64,000 nt of DNA, from assembly GCF_000725285.1 (NCBI RefSeq), contig NZ_CP007161.1, positions 791,911 to 855,910 of the forward strand, read 5' to 3'. Numbering within the stretch: position 1 is the first letter of the stretch; every line of letters begins with the position of its first letter. A program made the position numbers and the translations under genes. Below the pieces are notes generated by a model. It did no database searches and was not told the DNA's origin. It saw only the letters and a program-made list of their open reading frames with translations. This stretch comes from Virgibacillus sp. SK37. GTDB lineage: Bacteria > Bacillota > Bacilli > Bacillales > Amphibacillaceae. Of this stretch, positions 35,445 to 43,619 are shown in pieces.

Positions 35445-35483
35445 AGGAAACCTGTTATAACCTTCATTTTTTGACAGGTTCCT
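35445..35483 (+). terminator. Cassette-boundary hairpin 1
   Basis: AGGAAACCTGT and ACAGGTTCCT form a stem with one bulged base. The AACCTGT core is the same as in the other boundary hairpins, but no T run and no linker copy follow. Confidence 0.45.
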
Positions 35484-35639
35484 TAGTATAAAAACCCCTG
35501 TATAGGAATTTTGGAATTACTGTTTCTATGACTTCCCCCTTAAAGCCCATCTAACATGCTTCGAGATTTATCACTATCACTTCTCTCAAGAGACTCCGGA
35601 GGTACTTACTTATCATCAGAAGAAGTAGTTTCTGATAAA

Positions 35640-35819
35640 ACTAGAGCTTGCTCTTCGTAGTGAGAATCCTAATACAAAGCAGCCGCTTATAAAACTCACT
35701 TTTTAAAACAAAATGCAAAAGAATTGAGTAGGATAGAATTTCTTAGAAATAAACACATTGAAATTACAACGGAAGAATTGCACCACAGAATAAATATAAT
35801 GGAATTAAGTGTTTCTTGA
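35640..35819 (+). pseudogene. Decayed toxin tail before the family C gene
   Basis: A frame from 35673 reads YKAAAYKTHFLKQNAKEL and continues through RIEFLRNKHIEI to HHRINIMELSVS and a stop. Upstream, another frame supplies ELALRSENPNTK, so a frameshift lies near 35670. No start codon or ribosome binding site is present. The remaining gap sequence (35484-35640) shows no gene. It is probably the end of a toxin whose immunity gene is 35892-36254. Confidence 0.5.
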
Positions 35820-35891
35820 AAATAAAATAATGGATATACTTTATTAAAGCGATTTTCGAGATAAAATCCAAGGCAAGAAAGGACAAATAAG

Positions 35892-36254
35892 ATGATTAGT
35901 GATTTGATTTTAGACAGAGAAAAAAATGTAGTTATTTGGGCCTTTGATGGAAATACAATAAAAGTCAAAGAGGTAGAAGTAGATAGTGGAACTATAATAC
36001 AGGATTTAGGATTGGTTTTACTCATTGATGAAAAAGTAAAAGAGAACAAAAAGTTAGTAATCTATACTGCACAAGGAAAAAAGATGATAGAAGCCAATTC
36101 TCCTAATGGCTATCATTTTTCCTATGTAACTACTCACCCTAAAATCGGGCCGGCAGTAGTTTGTTATGAAGATAAAAGTTCTGGTTGGCAGGACTGGTAT
36201 TTTTCAATTGATCTTAAGACCGGTGAATTTAAAAAGCATGGAAAAGCATATTAG
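35892..36254 (+). CDS. Immunity-type protein, family C
   Basis: The 120-residue beta-rich protein is preceded by AAGAAAGGA. It resembles 46593-47141: VIWxFxxxxIKV near the start, a FSYxxxxxxxPxVVCYE-type core, and an end of the type WYFSIDLKTGEF...KAY against WHFSLDIQTAAL...LAY. The family is unnamed to me. It stands behind a decayed toxin tail, as an orphan immunity gene would. Confidence 0.7.
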   Translation: MISDLILDREKNVVIWAFDGNTIKVKEVEVDSGTIIQDLGLVLLIDEKVKENKKLVIYTAQGKKMIEANSPNGYHFSYVTTHPKIGPAVVCYEDKSSGWQDWYFSIDLKTGEFKKHGKAY

Positions 36255-36389
36255 TTACTGTTACTTAAAAAACTAACTGATAGAATTTAAAGCAATTAGA
36301 GATGAAAATAGGATGTTGTCGAGGGGAAAACCTCAGCAACTGAAGTACATGAGTCGTTGGCATATTATTTATTTTAAAAACCAGTAGCT

Positions 36390-36455
36390 AGTAGAAGTAT
36401 AAATCTTATCGATGATTTTCTAAAAAGGTTAGGTTTATTAAATATTGAATTTTAG
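36390..36455 (+). pseudogene. Short toxin-tail trace
   Basis: SRSINLIDDFLKRLGLLNIEF followed by a stop, with no start signal, lies 15 bp before the family E gene. It looks like the last helix of a lost toxin. It is too short to classify. Confidence 0.3.
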
Positions 36456-36470
36456 TAGGGAGGAGATATT

Positions 36471-36731
36471 GTGACTAAACATGAATTTTTAGATAGATTA
36501 AAAAATGAAAATATTAATTTAGCAGAATATATTGTAGTAGTTGATAGTTTGACAGATGAACCATTTGTTTTAGGATGCTATAAGGAAAATAATACATGGA
36601 AAATATATGAAACAAAGGAGAGAAGTGGCCATTTTATTATAGATGAAGTGCAGGATGAAAATATAGCTTTTGATGAACTATATGAGCTGGTTAAATTACA
36701 AGAGAAATATATAAAAAATAGAAATAATTAA
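36471..36731 (+). CDS. Immunity-type protein, family E, copy 1
   Basis: The 86-residue protein starts at a GTG 7 nt behind GGGAGGAG. It belongs to a three-member family in this window (with 42751-43002 and 43314-43565) that shares the EFLxRLxxExIN opening, the VLGC (or VMGC) motif, WKIYETKER, the GHFIID block and an aromatic helix at the end. It is small, acidic and cytoplasmic. A role as an immunity protein is inferred from the setting. Confidence 0.7.
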   Translation: MTKHEFLDRLKNENINLAEYIVVVDSLTDEPFVLGCYKENNTWKIYETKERSGHFIIDEVQDENIAFDELYELVKLQEKYIKNRNN

Positions 36732-37139
36732 TCAAGTTAGTTCAATATCATTACTGAATAATTTCTAGAAATTAAGGATTGACAAGGAATCTATTTTAGC
36801 AATTGCTGAGGACGGTAAGTGGACAAATAGAAGTAATAAGTACAAGGTTTCACTAAAGGTATGTTGAAGACTGAAAAAATGAAATTGTAATACCTGAAAA
36901 GTGGTGAAGGGACGAGAAAGAGATATACCGTACCAATTAGAGGTGTTTCCAAGCATTGAATTTATATAGCAAGTACAGGATCCAAATGAGGTTTGGATAA
37001 ATGTCATCTACTTTTCGAGAATGTATGCTTGGATAAAGAAAGTAATGTAGAAGTTACAGATTTTTATGGAAGAGGATTATTGCCAATGGATTTGTGCGCT
37101 TAAAGAATTAGGTGAAATTTCTAATTGGAGGTAATAATC
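36732..37139 (+). other. Gap with a decayed coding trace shared with 43030-43100
   Basis: No intact gene is visible. Around 36890-36965 the sequence CCTGAAAAGTGGTGAA and the following GATATACCGTACCAATT recur in slightly changed form at about 43040-43100, again after a family E gene. Short readable pieces such as EDGKWTNRSNKY suggest an eroded toxin. Confidence 0.4.
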
Positions 37140-37493
37140 ACGTTAGTAAATGAAAATGAATTAAAATTAAGAGACCAGACTATTTATTTTGATTATCCTA
37201 TAGAAAATACAATATCTTTTCAAGATAGAATTTTCATACTGTTAAAGATCCCAACTAGAGTGCCACTAAGCCACAATGAACTAAACAATGTACATTGTTA
37301 TACTATTTCGGGAGATAAGCTTTGGCAAATATGTCCCCAGGGCCTTAAAGGGAGAGAAGAAATGAAAAGTGTTCCTTATGTAGGGTTAAATCTAGAAAAA
37401 AATAATAATTTGTTTGCTACTGATTTTATGGGGAGAAAATTTCAAGTTGATGTAAACGATGGGAAAATAATAGATATGCAGATAGTTAAGTAG
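37140..37493 (+). CDS. Immunity-type protein, family D, copy 1, with ACG in place of the start codon
   Basis: The 117-codon frame is about 85% identical in protein to 43638-43991. The two share LVNENELKLRD, FILLKIPTRVPLSH, CYTISGDKLWQICP and FATDFMGRKFQ. In that copy translation starts ATG-TTA-GTA behind GAGGTAATAA; here the same site and spacing are kept but the codon is ACG. The only other in-frame start, a TTG at 37125, overlaps the binding site. The gene is therefore either poorly translated from ACG or inactive. Confidence 0.6.
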   Translation, partial: TLVNENELKLRDQTIYFDYPIENTISFQDRIFILLKIPTRVPLSHNELNNVHCYTISGDKLWQICPQGLKGREEMKSVPYVGLNLEKNNNLFATDFMGRKFQVDVNDGKIIDMQIVK

Positions 37494-37559
37494 TTTTATT
37501 TGAGTAATTAACCACATGCTTAGGGTAATGATAACGGAAAATTCATGAATTCAAGAAGT

Positions 37560-37614
37560 AACCTGCTGAACAAATAAATGAAAAGCATTTGTTCAGCAGG
37601 TTATTATTATTTTT
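37560..37614 (+). terminator. Cassette-boundary hairpin 2
   Basis: A perfect 16-bp stem (AACCTGCTGAACAAAT / ATTTGTTCAGCAGGTT) with an 11-nt loop is followed by ATTATTATTTTT. It lies 3 bp before linker copy B. Confidence 0.85.
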
Positions 37615-37616
37615 CT

Positions 37617-37920
37617 AGCAGCCACATTCGCAGCAGCAGGCTTCATTCCGTTTGTCGGCTGGGCCGGCCGAGCAGCAAAAGATGGAAAGGCCATTTACAA
37701 AACCGCCAAGGGCGTTCAAGCGGTGGACCACTCCCTCGACGTTTATAAAAATGCCAAAGCATTCCCTACGCTACAAAAAACAGAGTACGGTATTTACTGG
37801 CTCGCATCAGCTAACGTCTTCAGTGAATATATTACCAGAAAAGATATATTTGGCAATGAATTGAGTGAAAAGAAACGAAATAGCAGTTTGACAGAGGCGC
37901 TGTTTGTGTTGGGTGTTGGT
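37617..37920 (+). repeat. Linker copy B
   Basis: From AGCAGCCACATTCGCAGCAG to the codons for ALFVLGVG, this is a near-identical copy of 32976-33278 in the expressed toxin. About ten amino acids differ (for example AAKDGKA for AAKGGNA and SANVFS for SANGFS). The reading frame is open back to about 37600 but has no start codon and no ribosome binding site. Confidence 0.9.
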
Positions 37921-38703
37921 TATGTTAGCATAAAGGGTGTAGACGGCATTTCAAAGGATGCAACAAACTTTGTCGCTGATGGGAAAGAGCTACGAAAAGG
38001 CCTAAATGAACAAGTTTCAAAGGCTTTTGATGGTTTAAGTATAGGTAATGGACCACACTTTGCCACAGCTGGCGCTCCCCCTGTGAGATCCAACACGTTT
38101 GGTGTTATGGATCAGGTAGAGACGAACGGTGTCACTTTTCAAAAAGCTGAAGATGTTAAAGGAGTTAGTGTAGGTACTAAGGGTACGGGTAACACTGTTA
38201 ATGATTATATTGATGATATAATTGTGAATGGGAATGTTGATGTAACTAAGATGAATAAGCTTAAAAATGCTATTCAGAATATAGATGAGTTGTCTGAGCT
38301 TAGAAAGAAGATGTCTGAATTAGGCATTACTAAAGAATATGATGAAGCATTAATTAAAATGGATTTTGGTAAGTATCTCAGAGGATTAATAGGTGATCCA
38401 CCTATAGCTATGATCGATCCACATGCTCATCATATATTATTTAAAAAAGGTTTAGGTGAGGCTCAACAAAAGCTCGTTCAAGAAGGTCAAGAAATATTAA
38501 GAAAATATGATATTGACCCAGTAATTGGTAAAGAAAATCTAGTTTGGGCACCAAATAGAGTCGCAGGACAACATAGTATTGCAGCTCTAAAAAATGTTGT
38601 TAATCAGTTGAAAGCAGTTGATGCGGCCGGTGCGGATTTAGATGATATTATTGAAATACTAGAAGACCTTGGAAAACAAGTTGCTTCTAGGAGATGGAGG
38701 TGA
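37723..38703 (+). CDS. Orphan toxin cassette: linker plus AHH nuclease tail
   Basis: The frame continues from linker copy B into a tail of about 260 residues unrelated to the tail of the full toxin. It ends with IDPHAHHILFKKG (His near residue 233) and the ENLVWAPN...GQHSIAALKNV block, which mark the AHH group of HNH/ENDO VII-type nuclease toxins. The whole lacks an LXG domain, a promoter and a plausible start (the GTG at 37723 is internal to the linker and has no site). It is followed at once by an ankyrin-type immunity gene. Confidence 0.8.
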   Translation: MDHSLDVYKNAKAFPTLQKTEYGIYWLASANVFSEYITRKDIFGNELSEKKRNSSLTEALFVLGVGYVSIKGVDGISKDATNFVADGKELRKGLNEQVSKAFDGLSIGNGPHFATAGAPPVRSNTFGVMDQVETNGVTFQKAEDVKGVSVGTKGTGNTVNDYIDDIIVNGNVDVTKMNKLKNAIQNIDELSELRKKMSELGITKEYDEALIKMDFGKYLRGLIGDPPIAMIDPHAHHILFKKGLGEAQQKLVQEGQEILRKYDIDPVIGKENLVWAPNRVAGQHSIAALKNVVNQLKAVDAAGADLDDIIEILEDLGKQVASRRWR

Positions 38704-38717
38704 AAGGAGAATTTATT

Positions 38718-39230
38718 ATGGAGAAGACTCAATATGCTAAAGATATTAGAACTGCCATAAAAAAAGGACAAACGGATACTGTAAAAGATTTACTTGAAAA
38801 AGAACCAGACATGTTAACATGGATGACACCTTTTGGTACATGGTTACATGTAGCTTCAGCACATGGACATTTAGAGATAGTAGAATATCTTATTAATGCT
38901 GGAATAGATGTTAATGCACAAGGTGGAACTTTTTCTACAAATGCTCTTGAACGAGCGACTGCAAAAGGACAATTAGATATTGCTAAATATTTAATTAGTA
39001 AGAATGTGGAATTTGATATTAGTGAACCAGATAGAAATCCTCTATTTGCTGCAATATATGGTGGACATTTGGAGATTGTTAAATTGTTAGTTGAGAGTGA
39101 TATTGATATATCTGTAAAATACTCTGGTGAAACCATGAAAGATATGGATGCCTATGCATTTGCAGTAGAAAGAGGACAACAAACGGAAATTGCTGAATAT
39201 TTAAAGCAAGAAATGAAAGGAAATGAATAA
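38718..39230 (+). CDS. Ankyrin-repeat immunity protein for the AHH toxin
   Basis: The 170-residue protein consists of about four ankyrin repeats, for example GTWLHVASAHGHLEIVEYLINAG and NPLFAAIYGGHLEIVKLLVES. It starts at an ATG behind AAAGGAG, 14 bp after the toxin stop. Ankyrin proteins are a frequent immunity partner of AHH toxins. It has its own site, so it could be translated from read-through transcripts even though the toxin part is not. Confidence 0.8.
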   Translation: MEKTQYAKDIRTAIKKGQTDTVKDLLEKEPDMLTWMTPFGTWLHVASAHGHLEIVEYLINAGIDVNAQGGTFSTNALERATAKGQLDIAKYLISKNVEFDISEPDRNPLFAAIYGGHLEIVKLLVESDIDISVKYSGETMKDMDAYAFAVERGQQTEIAEYLKQEMKGNE

Positions 39231-39315
39231 TAAATAGTTACTTTAAAAGAGTCTGAAATCAAGTAATTTATAGTCTCACTTTTCTAAGTTAGAAATAATA
39301 ATTAACAAACTATAT

Positions 39316-39355
39316 AGCACTTGTTTGTCTTTTTAGACAACAAGTGCTGTTTTTA
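39316..39355 (+). terminator. Terminator after the ankyrin gene
   Basis: AGCACTTGTTTGTC and GACAACAAGTGCT form a stem with one bulge around a TTTTTA loop, followed by GTTTTTATG. Confidence 0.75.
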
Positions 39356-39731
39356 TGAAGTTGTGTACTATAATCAACATAAAAAGACTGTATGAAATTC
39401 ATAACTCATGAAGGTTGTACCATCAAGGCATTCTGTTTTAATATTTGGTTTATAAAAATAATAATGATAAATAGATGAGATGACATTTTACAGGCAAGAG
39501 GACTTATGATACTGCCAAACACACAAACTACGAGAATGACAAAGCTCGTGGCGATAACAATGGGTAACGTATAAGCGTGTTTCTGATACTGCTTTGGCTA
39601 AAGTGGGGTTGTATTTTTACCAGAGAAGGTCGTATAATACTCGCTATTAGTTAAAAAGCGTTACGAAAATTAAAATTTTATGTAACGGAAGTTTGAAAAG
39701 TTGAACGTGGTGGGGTATATACAAGTCTTAA

Positions 39732-39935
39732 CTCAAGTGCAGTAATAAATATGGTTATCTTAAGTTTAAGGTTAATGAACTGGAAATACTTTTTGAAAAA
39801 GAATTAGAGATTCTCTTTGGTAATAATATTGGTACTCCGTTCAGTGATTGGATGCATAGTGAACGGCCGTGGACAGGCAATGGTTTTACTTCTGCTAGAA
39901 ATTTTGAAATTATTCCTGAATGGAAGTTAAATTAA
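39732..39935 (+). pseudogene. Decayed toxin tail before the 40058 gene
   Basis: A 67-codon frame without a start reads ELEILFGNNIGTPFSDWMH and continues to FTSARNFEIIPEWKLN and a stop. The composition is protein-like, with a Trp-rich end. Its toxin class is not recognisable. It would be the former partner of the following immunity-type gene. Confidence 0.45.
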
Positions 39936-40057
39936 ATTTTTAAGTTTTAAAAAGGGGGCAGAGTTACATGAAGTAGTCGATGGTATAGATCAATTAGTAG
40001 GCATCTTTGATGGAGAACAGTTTACTAAAATAAACAAGTAGAAAGTAGGAAAACTTC

Positions 40058-40450
40058 ATGGCCAAATCTGGTTTTTATGCTAATTACCAAGGAACTGAAT
40101 TTGAAGTAATGGGAAATATGAATAACCAAGTTGAAATTATAACAAAAGATATCAATAAAATTGATGACACCTTTGAAGATACATACAACACTGGAGTATA
40201 TAGTAAAGTGGTTTCTCGAAAAGAGTTAACCGACTGTGTGAAAGTGACTCTATCCGGAATTATAAGAGGAGAAAGGGTTCAAATACTAAAAGCAAGATCA
40301 GATGAGTACCAAGTGGCAACCAGTTCATTGTTGATTGGGGAAAAACTAGGTCTCTATAGAGTTGACAGAGATTTGTGGATAGGTTGGATTGCCAAAGATA
40401 AAGTTCAATTGGTTGAAGAAAGGGTTCTTTTTAATGCGGAAGATATTTAA
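40058..40450 (+). CDS. Immunity-type protein, 130 aa, single copy
   Basis: The 130-residue beta-rich soluble protein starts at an ATG behind AGTAGGA. It has a YANYQGTEFEVMGN opening and an LYRVDRDLWIGWIAKDKVQLVEER block. I do not recognise it and see no paralogue in the window. Position after a decayed toxin tail and before a boundary hairpin suggests an orphan immunity gene. Confidence 0.65.
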   Translation: MAKSGFYANYQGTEFEVMGNMNNQVEIITKDINKIDDTFEDTYNTGVYSKVVSRKELTDCVKVTLSGIIRGERVQILKARSDEYQVATSSLLIGEKLGLYRVDRDLWIGWIAKDKVQLVEERVLFNAEDI

Positions 40451-40582
40451 ACGAAATCACTTCATAGAAACTTATGAGTGTGTCTTATAAAACTTAGAAG
40501 ACTAATTAAATATTAAATCTTTAAGAATACCAAATAGTAAACGTGATAGTTTTTAGTAAAATTGAATTGTTTCAAGTAAAAT

Positions 40583-40633
40583 AACCTGCTAAGCAATGAT
40601 AAACTTAACATTGTTGGCAGGTTATTATTTTTC
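40583..40633 (+). terminator. Cassette-boundary hairpin 3
   Basis: AACCTGCTAAGCAATG and CATTGTTGGCAGGTT pair with minor mismatches. ATTATTTTTC follows, and linker copy C begins within 15 bp. Confidence 0.75.
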
Positions 40634-40636
40634 TAC

Positions 40637-40925
40637 AGAAACAGGCTCTCCCTTTGTCGGCTGGGCCGAGCGTGCAGCAAAGGATGGAAATGCCATTTAC
40701 AAGACTGCCAAGGGCGTTCAAGCGGTTGACCACTCCCTCGACGCCTATAAAAATGCCAAAGCATTCACTGCGCTACAAAAAACAGAGTATGGTATTTATG
40801 GACTCGCATCAGCTAACGGCTTCAGTGAATATATTACCGGAAAAGATATGTTTGGGAATGAATTGAGTGAAGAAAAGCGAAATAGTAGCTTGACAGAGCC
40901 TTTATTTATGTTGGGAGTTACTTAA
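40637..40925 (+). pseudogene. Linker copy C without a toxin tail
   Basis: The frame reads SPFVGWAERAAKDGNAIYKT through ITGKDMFGNELSEEKRNS and ends LTEPLFMLGVT with a stop exactly where the toxin tails begin in the other copies. The upstream ATG at 40596 lies in the hairpin and has no site. The tail has been deleted, and an immunity gene follows after 36 bp. It is close to copy A and so remains a recombination target. Confidence 0.8.
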
Positions 40926-40961
40926 CAGATGAATTTGTAATAATTACGGAGGTTTCGAAAA

Positions 40962-41429
40962 ATGGAAAATGAAACTAATGAAATATTATTAAGGGAATAT
41001 ATAATTCAGAACGGTACAGAGTTTGAAGAATACTTAGGATACAGAGGTCCTTTCGACCAAGGTATAGTAGAGTATACAAAAGATGGTAAGGAAAAATTAT
41101 TTACTGGAATAGCCTTTGATATATACGAGAATGGGAATATAGAGAGTTATTTTTATGTAGAAGATGGCGTTAAACAAGGTAAATATGTGGAATTTTATCT
41201 GAATGGTAATATAAAAAAGATAGGAAATATGGATAAAAACTCAGCAGAAGGATATCAGGTTGAATTCTTTGAAAATGGGCATAAAAAATATGAGTCTGAA
41301 TGTATCGCCGGACGTGTTATGGTTTTTACGAGGTATGATGAAGACGGGAAAATTATTGAACAAAAAACAGAGCCTGATGAATCTGATTTATTATATGCCA
41401 AAAAGTTCAGTACCGGTCAAAATGAATAA
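40962..41429 (+). CDS. YwqK-family (MORN-like repeat) immunity protein
   Basis: The 155-residue protein has MORN-type repeats: FDIYENGNIESYFYVEDGVKQG, YVEFYLNGNIKKIGN and YQVEFFENGHKKYES. B. subtilis YwqK, the antidote of the LXG toxin YwqJ, belongs to the same repeat family. ACGGAGG precedes the ATG. It stands directly behind the tail-less linker copy C, so its toxin is gone. Confidence 0.8.
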   Translation: MENETNEILLREYIIQNGTEFEEYLGYRGPFDQGIVEYTKDGKEKLFTGIAFDIYENGNIESYFYVEDGVKQGKYVEFYLNGNIKKIGNMDKNSAEGYQVEFFENGHKKYESECIAGRVMVFTRYDEDGKIIEQKTEPDESDLLYAKKFSTGQNE

Positions 41430-41502
41430 TTATTACGAAAGAAATTATATTCTAATAAATATAGAATTTTATTAATTAAGCTAAGAAGAGGAAAAAGAAA
41501 AT

Positions 41503-41976
41503 ATGAATTATGATTACTTGATAAATAAAGCTATTCAAAATAATGAAGCCAAAGATTTGTTATGTGGGAAAAAGCCATATGAAGTAGAGGTATCAAAGTA
41601 TACATCAGATGTATTTCCCACAGATATAAATTCAGTTTTAGTAAATTGTTTTTATAAACAACTTGAAAATGCAGCAAATATAAAGGAAATATTTGAAAAT
41701 AATTTGAAACAGTTGTTAAACGAGAATGCATGTAATGTGTATATTGCAATACTATATTTTGATGCCTGTATTTTTTACGAAGAAATTGGAAAAGCAACAT
41801 TTTTTATCAACAGAGAAATCCTGGTACGAAATATAAAAGAAGCAGTATATAAAAATAAAGATGAGTTAACTCAAATAATAACCTTTGAAAATGGTATGAA
41901 AAAATATAACCCTCTAAAAAACATTGAAAATTTTAATAAGTATTATGAGAAAGAGTATAGTTTCAGCATTGTTTGA
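41503..41976 (+). CDS. Immunity-type protein, family A, copy 2
   Basis: The 157-residue protein is a diverged paralogue of the immunity protein at 33917: shared NxEAKDLL/NxEFIDLL start, FPTDINSVL, and an IAILYFDACIFYEEIGKATFFIN block. AAGAAGAGG precedes the ATG. No toxin remnant stands right before it (73 bp gap), so it may have been carried in with the YwqK-like gene. It might cross-protect against relatives of the active toxin. Confidence 0.7.
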   Translation: MNYDYLINKAIQNNEAKDLLCGKKPYEVEVSKYTSDVFPTDINSVLVNCFYKQLENAANIKEIFENNLKQLLNENACNVYIAILYFDACIFYEEIGKATFFINREILVRNIKEAVYKNKDELTQIITFENGMKKYNPLKNIENFNKYYEKEYSFSIV

Positions 41977-42064
41977 AAAATGGATAATTAAAAAGAAACA
42001 ACTACATTTATAAATTAAAAAATGAAAGTATTTAAGTGAATGTATATTTATTGAAAAGGGTTTG

Positions 42065-42550
42065 ATGACAATTCAATATGGTATTTATAAAAATAACATA
42101 TATTCAATAGATTTAGTTAATGGAGAAATAGAATTAACTAGCCATAACCCGCAAGACAAAATATATGGTTTTAAAGAATATACAGATATTCTTGGTAAAG
42201 AACACCCTGAGATTTTAATTAAGATAGTATCGGAGACAGAAATTAGCTTTGCTTATAAACTGGAATTTAAAGTGCTTTATAAAGGGGAGATTTTTTTGCC
42301 AACTGCCATAGGTAAGTATTTGTTAGATAATGATACTATTCTGCTCTATAGTAATGATATTGAAGATATGTCTCGTTATGGTTTTGAGCGAATAGATAAA
42401 TTTATTTTTGAGAAAGAAATTGCATTAAATGATATTGATGCACTAATTGAATATAAAGTACCAATTTTAAAATTTAGTGATAGAGATACTGAAGTAAATC
42501 GAATTAATAAAGAGAACATAAGAGAATATTTAAGTAACCTAGTTGGATAA
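42065..42550 (+). CDS. Immunity-type protein, family F, copy 1
   Basis: The 161-residue protein is a paralogue of 47247-47717. Common features are IYKNNIYSIDL/IYRGERYACNI, GKYLLDNDTILLYSNDIEDMS/GKHTLDEGELLLLSDNLQDIS, and DIDALIEYK/EIDALIEMK. AAAAGGG precedes the ATG. It is cytoplasmic with no recognised domain, and lies in front of boundary hairpin 4. Confidence 0.7.
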   Translation: MTIQYGIYKNNIYSIDLVNGEIELTSHNPQDKIYGFKEYTDILGKEHPEILIKIVSETEISFAYKLEFKVLYKGEIFLPTAIGKYLLDNDTILLYSNDIEDMSRYGFERIDKFIFEKEIALNDIDALIEYKVPILKFSDRDTEVNRINKENIREYLSNLVG

Positions 42551-42569
42551 TTATTGATAAGGTCAAACC

Positions 42570-42620
42570 AACCTGTTAAACAAAGATAGAATTAACTTTT
42601 TTGGCAGGTTATTATTATTC
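42570..42620 (+). terminator. Cassette-boundary hairpin 4 with a linker trace
   Basis: AACCTGTTAAACAAAG and CTTTTTTGGCAGGTT pair, followed by ATTATTATTC. About 30 bp after it (42612-42645) TGCAGACACGGGCTTAATTC and CTTTTTCGCGCC still resemble the start of the linker (GCAGGCTTCATTCCCTTTGTCGG). Confidence 0.6.
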
Positions 42621-42750
42621 TGCAGACACGGGCTTAATTCTCTTTTTCGCGCCTTTATCTGATAAATGTATTCTTTACCACTATAATTAAGGTGGCACCC
42701 AAAGACTGGGGATAATTGGGTTTATACCGAAATAATAGAAGGAGGGTAAA

Positions 42751-43002
42751 ATGGAAAAGCAAGAGTTTTTAGAAAGAATAGAATCTGAAGGGTTAAATAT
42801 TGGGGAATATATTATAAAACTCGACAAGATATCTGATGCTCCACTTGTATTAGGTTGTGCATATAATCAAGGGGTATGGAAAGTTTACGAAACAAGAGAA
42901 CGTGGTGGTCACTTCATTATTAAAAAGATAGATAGTGAAGAGGATGCGTTTGACTATTTTTATAAAGTAGTGTTAAGTCAGCATAATAGATTTAACAATT
43001 AA
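42751..43002 (+). CDS. Immunity-type protein, family E, copy 2
   Basis: The 83-residue protein starts behind GAAGGAGGG. It has the family features EFLERIESEGLNI, LVLGC, WKVYETRERGGHFIIK and a terminal aromatic helix. The 311-bp stretch after it has the same decayed trace as that after 36731. Copies 2 and 3 are adjacent. Confidence 0.7.
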   Translation: MEKQEFLERIESEGLNIGEYIIKLDKISDAPLVLGCAYNQGVWKVYETRERGGHFIIKKIDSEEDAFDYFYKVVLSQHNRFNN

Positions 43003-43313
43003 CACATTTTACTATTCAACAAAGAAATCTTCAATATCTGAAAAGTGGTGAATGACTAAAAATAGATATACTGTGCCAATGGTGGGGATTTCCTAGCATT
43101 TAAATAATTTACAACAGTAAATACAGTAAATGTAAATTATTCAGCTGTTTTTTAAAATTTTCCTCCCACTAAATGCATGACAAATTTCCTCCAGTTCACT
43201 CACATAAAAACACCGTAATTAAAGTTTGCAGATTTACTATTCTGTTAATGTCTATCGAATTACTGGCGACATCTTCTCCAAAACAGAATTCTTATAATAG
43301 AAAGAGGTACATT
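43003..43313 (+). other. Gap with decayed coding trace
   Basis: CTGAAAAGTGGTGAATG at about 43038 and the following GATATACTGTGCCAATG match the trace at 36890-36965. A frame open from 43173 runs into the next gene, but its first 47 residues have no site and no resemblance to the family. No intact gene is seen. Confidence 0.4.
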
Positions 43314-43565
43314 ATGAGGAAATCTGAGTTTATAAAAAAGCTTGAGAAAGAAGATATAAATCTGGATGAATTTGAAATTGAGTTAGAATCAATTACAGAT
43401 GACCCTTATGTGATGGGGTGTTGTTTTAATGAAGGAGTATGGAAGGTTTTTAAAACTCGTGAACGTTTAGGTCATTATATTATTAAAAAATTCAATAAAG
43501 AATCCGATGCTTTTAATTACTTCTATGAACTCGTGCAAATACAACATAAAAAGAACTTCAAATGA
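43314..43565 (+). CDS. Immunity-type protein, family E, copy 3
   Basis: The 83-residue protein starts at an ATG behind AAAGAGG. It has EFIKKLEKEDINLDEFEIELES, VMGCCFNEGVWKVFKTRERLGHYIIKK and a terminal YFYELVQIQH helix. It is closest to copy 2, which stands just before it. It leads into the family D gene in the duplicated block. Confidence 0.7.
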   Translation: MRKSEFIKKLEKEDINLDEFEIELESITDDPYVMGCCFNEGVWKVFKTRERLGHYIIKKFNKESDAFNYFYELVQIQHKKNFK

Positions 43566-43619
43566 GCGTTAATATGTTTTAAAAGTATAAAATTGCTTAA
43601 ACATTGAACAGTGTGATGA

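Larger units (their letters stand above)
37120..37614 (+). repeat. Segmental duplication, copy 1 (family D gene plus boundary hairpin)
   Basis: The family D gene, its downstream region (GTTTTATTTGAG..., TTCAAGAAG...) and the hairpin are collinear with 43620-44113. The similarity continues outside the coding region, so the whole block was copied. Confidence 0.8.
39231..40057 (+). other. Long gap with terminator and two toxin-tail remnants
   Basis: A good hairpin with a T run (AGCACTTGT.../...CAAGTGCT, 39316-39355) ends the ankyrin transcript. A frame without a start at 39490-39567 reads TGKRTYDTAKHTNYENDK and then RGDNNG and a stop. A second starts after a stop at 39732 and is listed separately. 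No intact gene is visible between 39231 and 40057. Confidence 0.5.

Noticed and set aside
36765-37007. Minus-strand 80-codon frame in the island gap
   Set aside because: No binding site and no conserved look. It is antisense to the decayed trace shared with 43030-43100.
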